From JANJUO01 sp942492935 (GTDB lineage: Bacteria; Bacteroidota; Ignavibacteria; Kapaibacteriales; UBA2268), in contig OW818654.1 in assembly GCA_942492935.1 (NCBI GenBank), positions 1,984,001-2,048,000 of the forward strand: DNA of 64,000 bases, in the 5' to 3' direction. How positions within the stretch are numbered: the first letter of the stretch is position 1; each line of letters starts with the position of its first letter. Made by a program: the position numbers and the translations under genes. The notes below the pieces were generated by a model. That model searched no databases. It saw only the letters and a program-made list of their open reading frames with translations, and was not told the origin of the DNA. Below are positions 63,887 to 64,000 of the stretch, piece after piece.

Positions 63887-64000
63887 AATCAATGTACGAC
63901 TGATACTGCAACTGCGGTTTATAATCTTGAGGTATCTGGTAATAGCAATTATTATGTATCTGCGAGCGGTGTGCTGGTGCATAATCAGTGTGATATAATA
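63887..64000 (+). CDS. Hint-toxin cassette L (runs off window)
   Basis: The end of Hint, TTDTATAVYNLEVSGNSNYYVSASGVLVHN, is followed by QCDII and the window edge. The usual HNC junction is HNQC here, with one extra residue. The toxin tip and immunity gene lie beyond the right edge. Confidence 0.7.

Larger units (their letters stand above)
54783..64000 (+). other. Hint-toxin cassette array with interspersed toxin-antitoxin modules
   Basis: This region, open at the right edge, contains at least six sizeable pieces of one Hint-type autoprocessing domain (at 55407, 58340, 59259, 60004, 61141 and 63887), all on the plus strand and ending in VLVHN(C), plus four smaller scraps (54783, 57536, 62087, 63232). 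Five are joined to unrelated C-terminal domains and each is followed by a different small gene. Five toxin-antitoxin modules lie between them. Details are in the entries below. Confidence 0.85.

Overview
The window is an AT-rich chromosomal piece with no rRNA, tRNA or CRISPR array. It looks like a Gram-negative of the Bacteroidota/Chlorobiota (FCB) group, probably near Ignavibacteria/Kapabacteria. The reasons are lipoprotein and outer-membrane proteins of Bacteroidota type (Omp28-like, DUF6029-like), a 2-oxoglutarate dehydrogenase with an E2-like N-terminus, weak use of Shine-Dalgarno sites, and promoters of the TTTG-N19-TAnnTTTG kind. The lineage is an inference from gene content.

Layout. 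0-9.7 kb: end of an N6-adenine methyltransferase, an NlpC/P60 hydrolase, a beta-barrel/SppA fusion, a NUDIX hydrolase, then a TPR / DUF6029-like / Omp28-like cell-envelope cluster. 9.8-11.2 kb: an IS110-type element with a frameshifted recombinase and a structured leader that is a good bridge-RNA candidate. 11.5-14.7 kb: a two-lobed aspartic-protease-like protein and the nrfHA ammonia-forming nitrite reductase. 14.7-38.8 kb: mostly housekeeping metabolism (purine phosphorylase, proline dehydrogenase, YmdB, a sensor kinase, penicillin-acylase family, sugar nucleotidyltransferases, EIIA, 2-oxoglutarate dehydrogenase, PanD, GpmA, and a metK-HEPN-MNT-ahcY run joining S-adenosylmethionine synthesis to S-adenosylhomocysteine hydrolysis). 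39-41.6 kb: small secreted proteins and MsrA. 41.8-46.4 kb: phage-tail remnant cut by an ISAzo13-like element. 46.4-54.6 kb: accessory small genes, a SWIM protein, envelope lipoproteins and a C69 peptidase.

54.8-64.0 kb is the most unusual part: an array of truncated Hint (intein-like autoprocessing) fragments. Five are fused to five different C-terminal toxin-like domains, and each is followed by a candidate immunity gene; a sixth fragment runs off the right edge. Interleaved with them are five toxin-antitoxin modules (YoeB-type, HicAB, MazF-type, Phd/RelE, Phd/YoeB-type), most bounded on one or both sides by leftover Hint sequence. The fragments lack the N-terminal cysteine block of Hint, an export or delivery region and normal start sites. 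They therefore look like a silent store of polymorphic-toxin tips that could be swapped onto a full-length toxin gene elsewhere, with immunity genes and TA modules carried along. The array continues beyond the right edge.

Short palindromes of constant architecture but varied sequence are scattered between genes, and some lie inside a coding region. Four genes carry single-base-type frameshifts (IS110, ISAzo13-like, first Hint cassette, hicA), three of them in or next to T runs; real decay and sequencing error cannot be told apart here.
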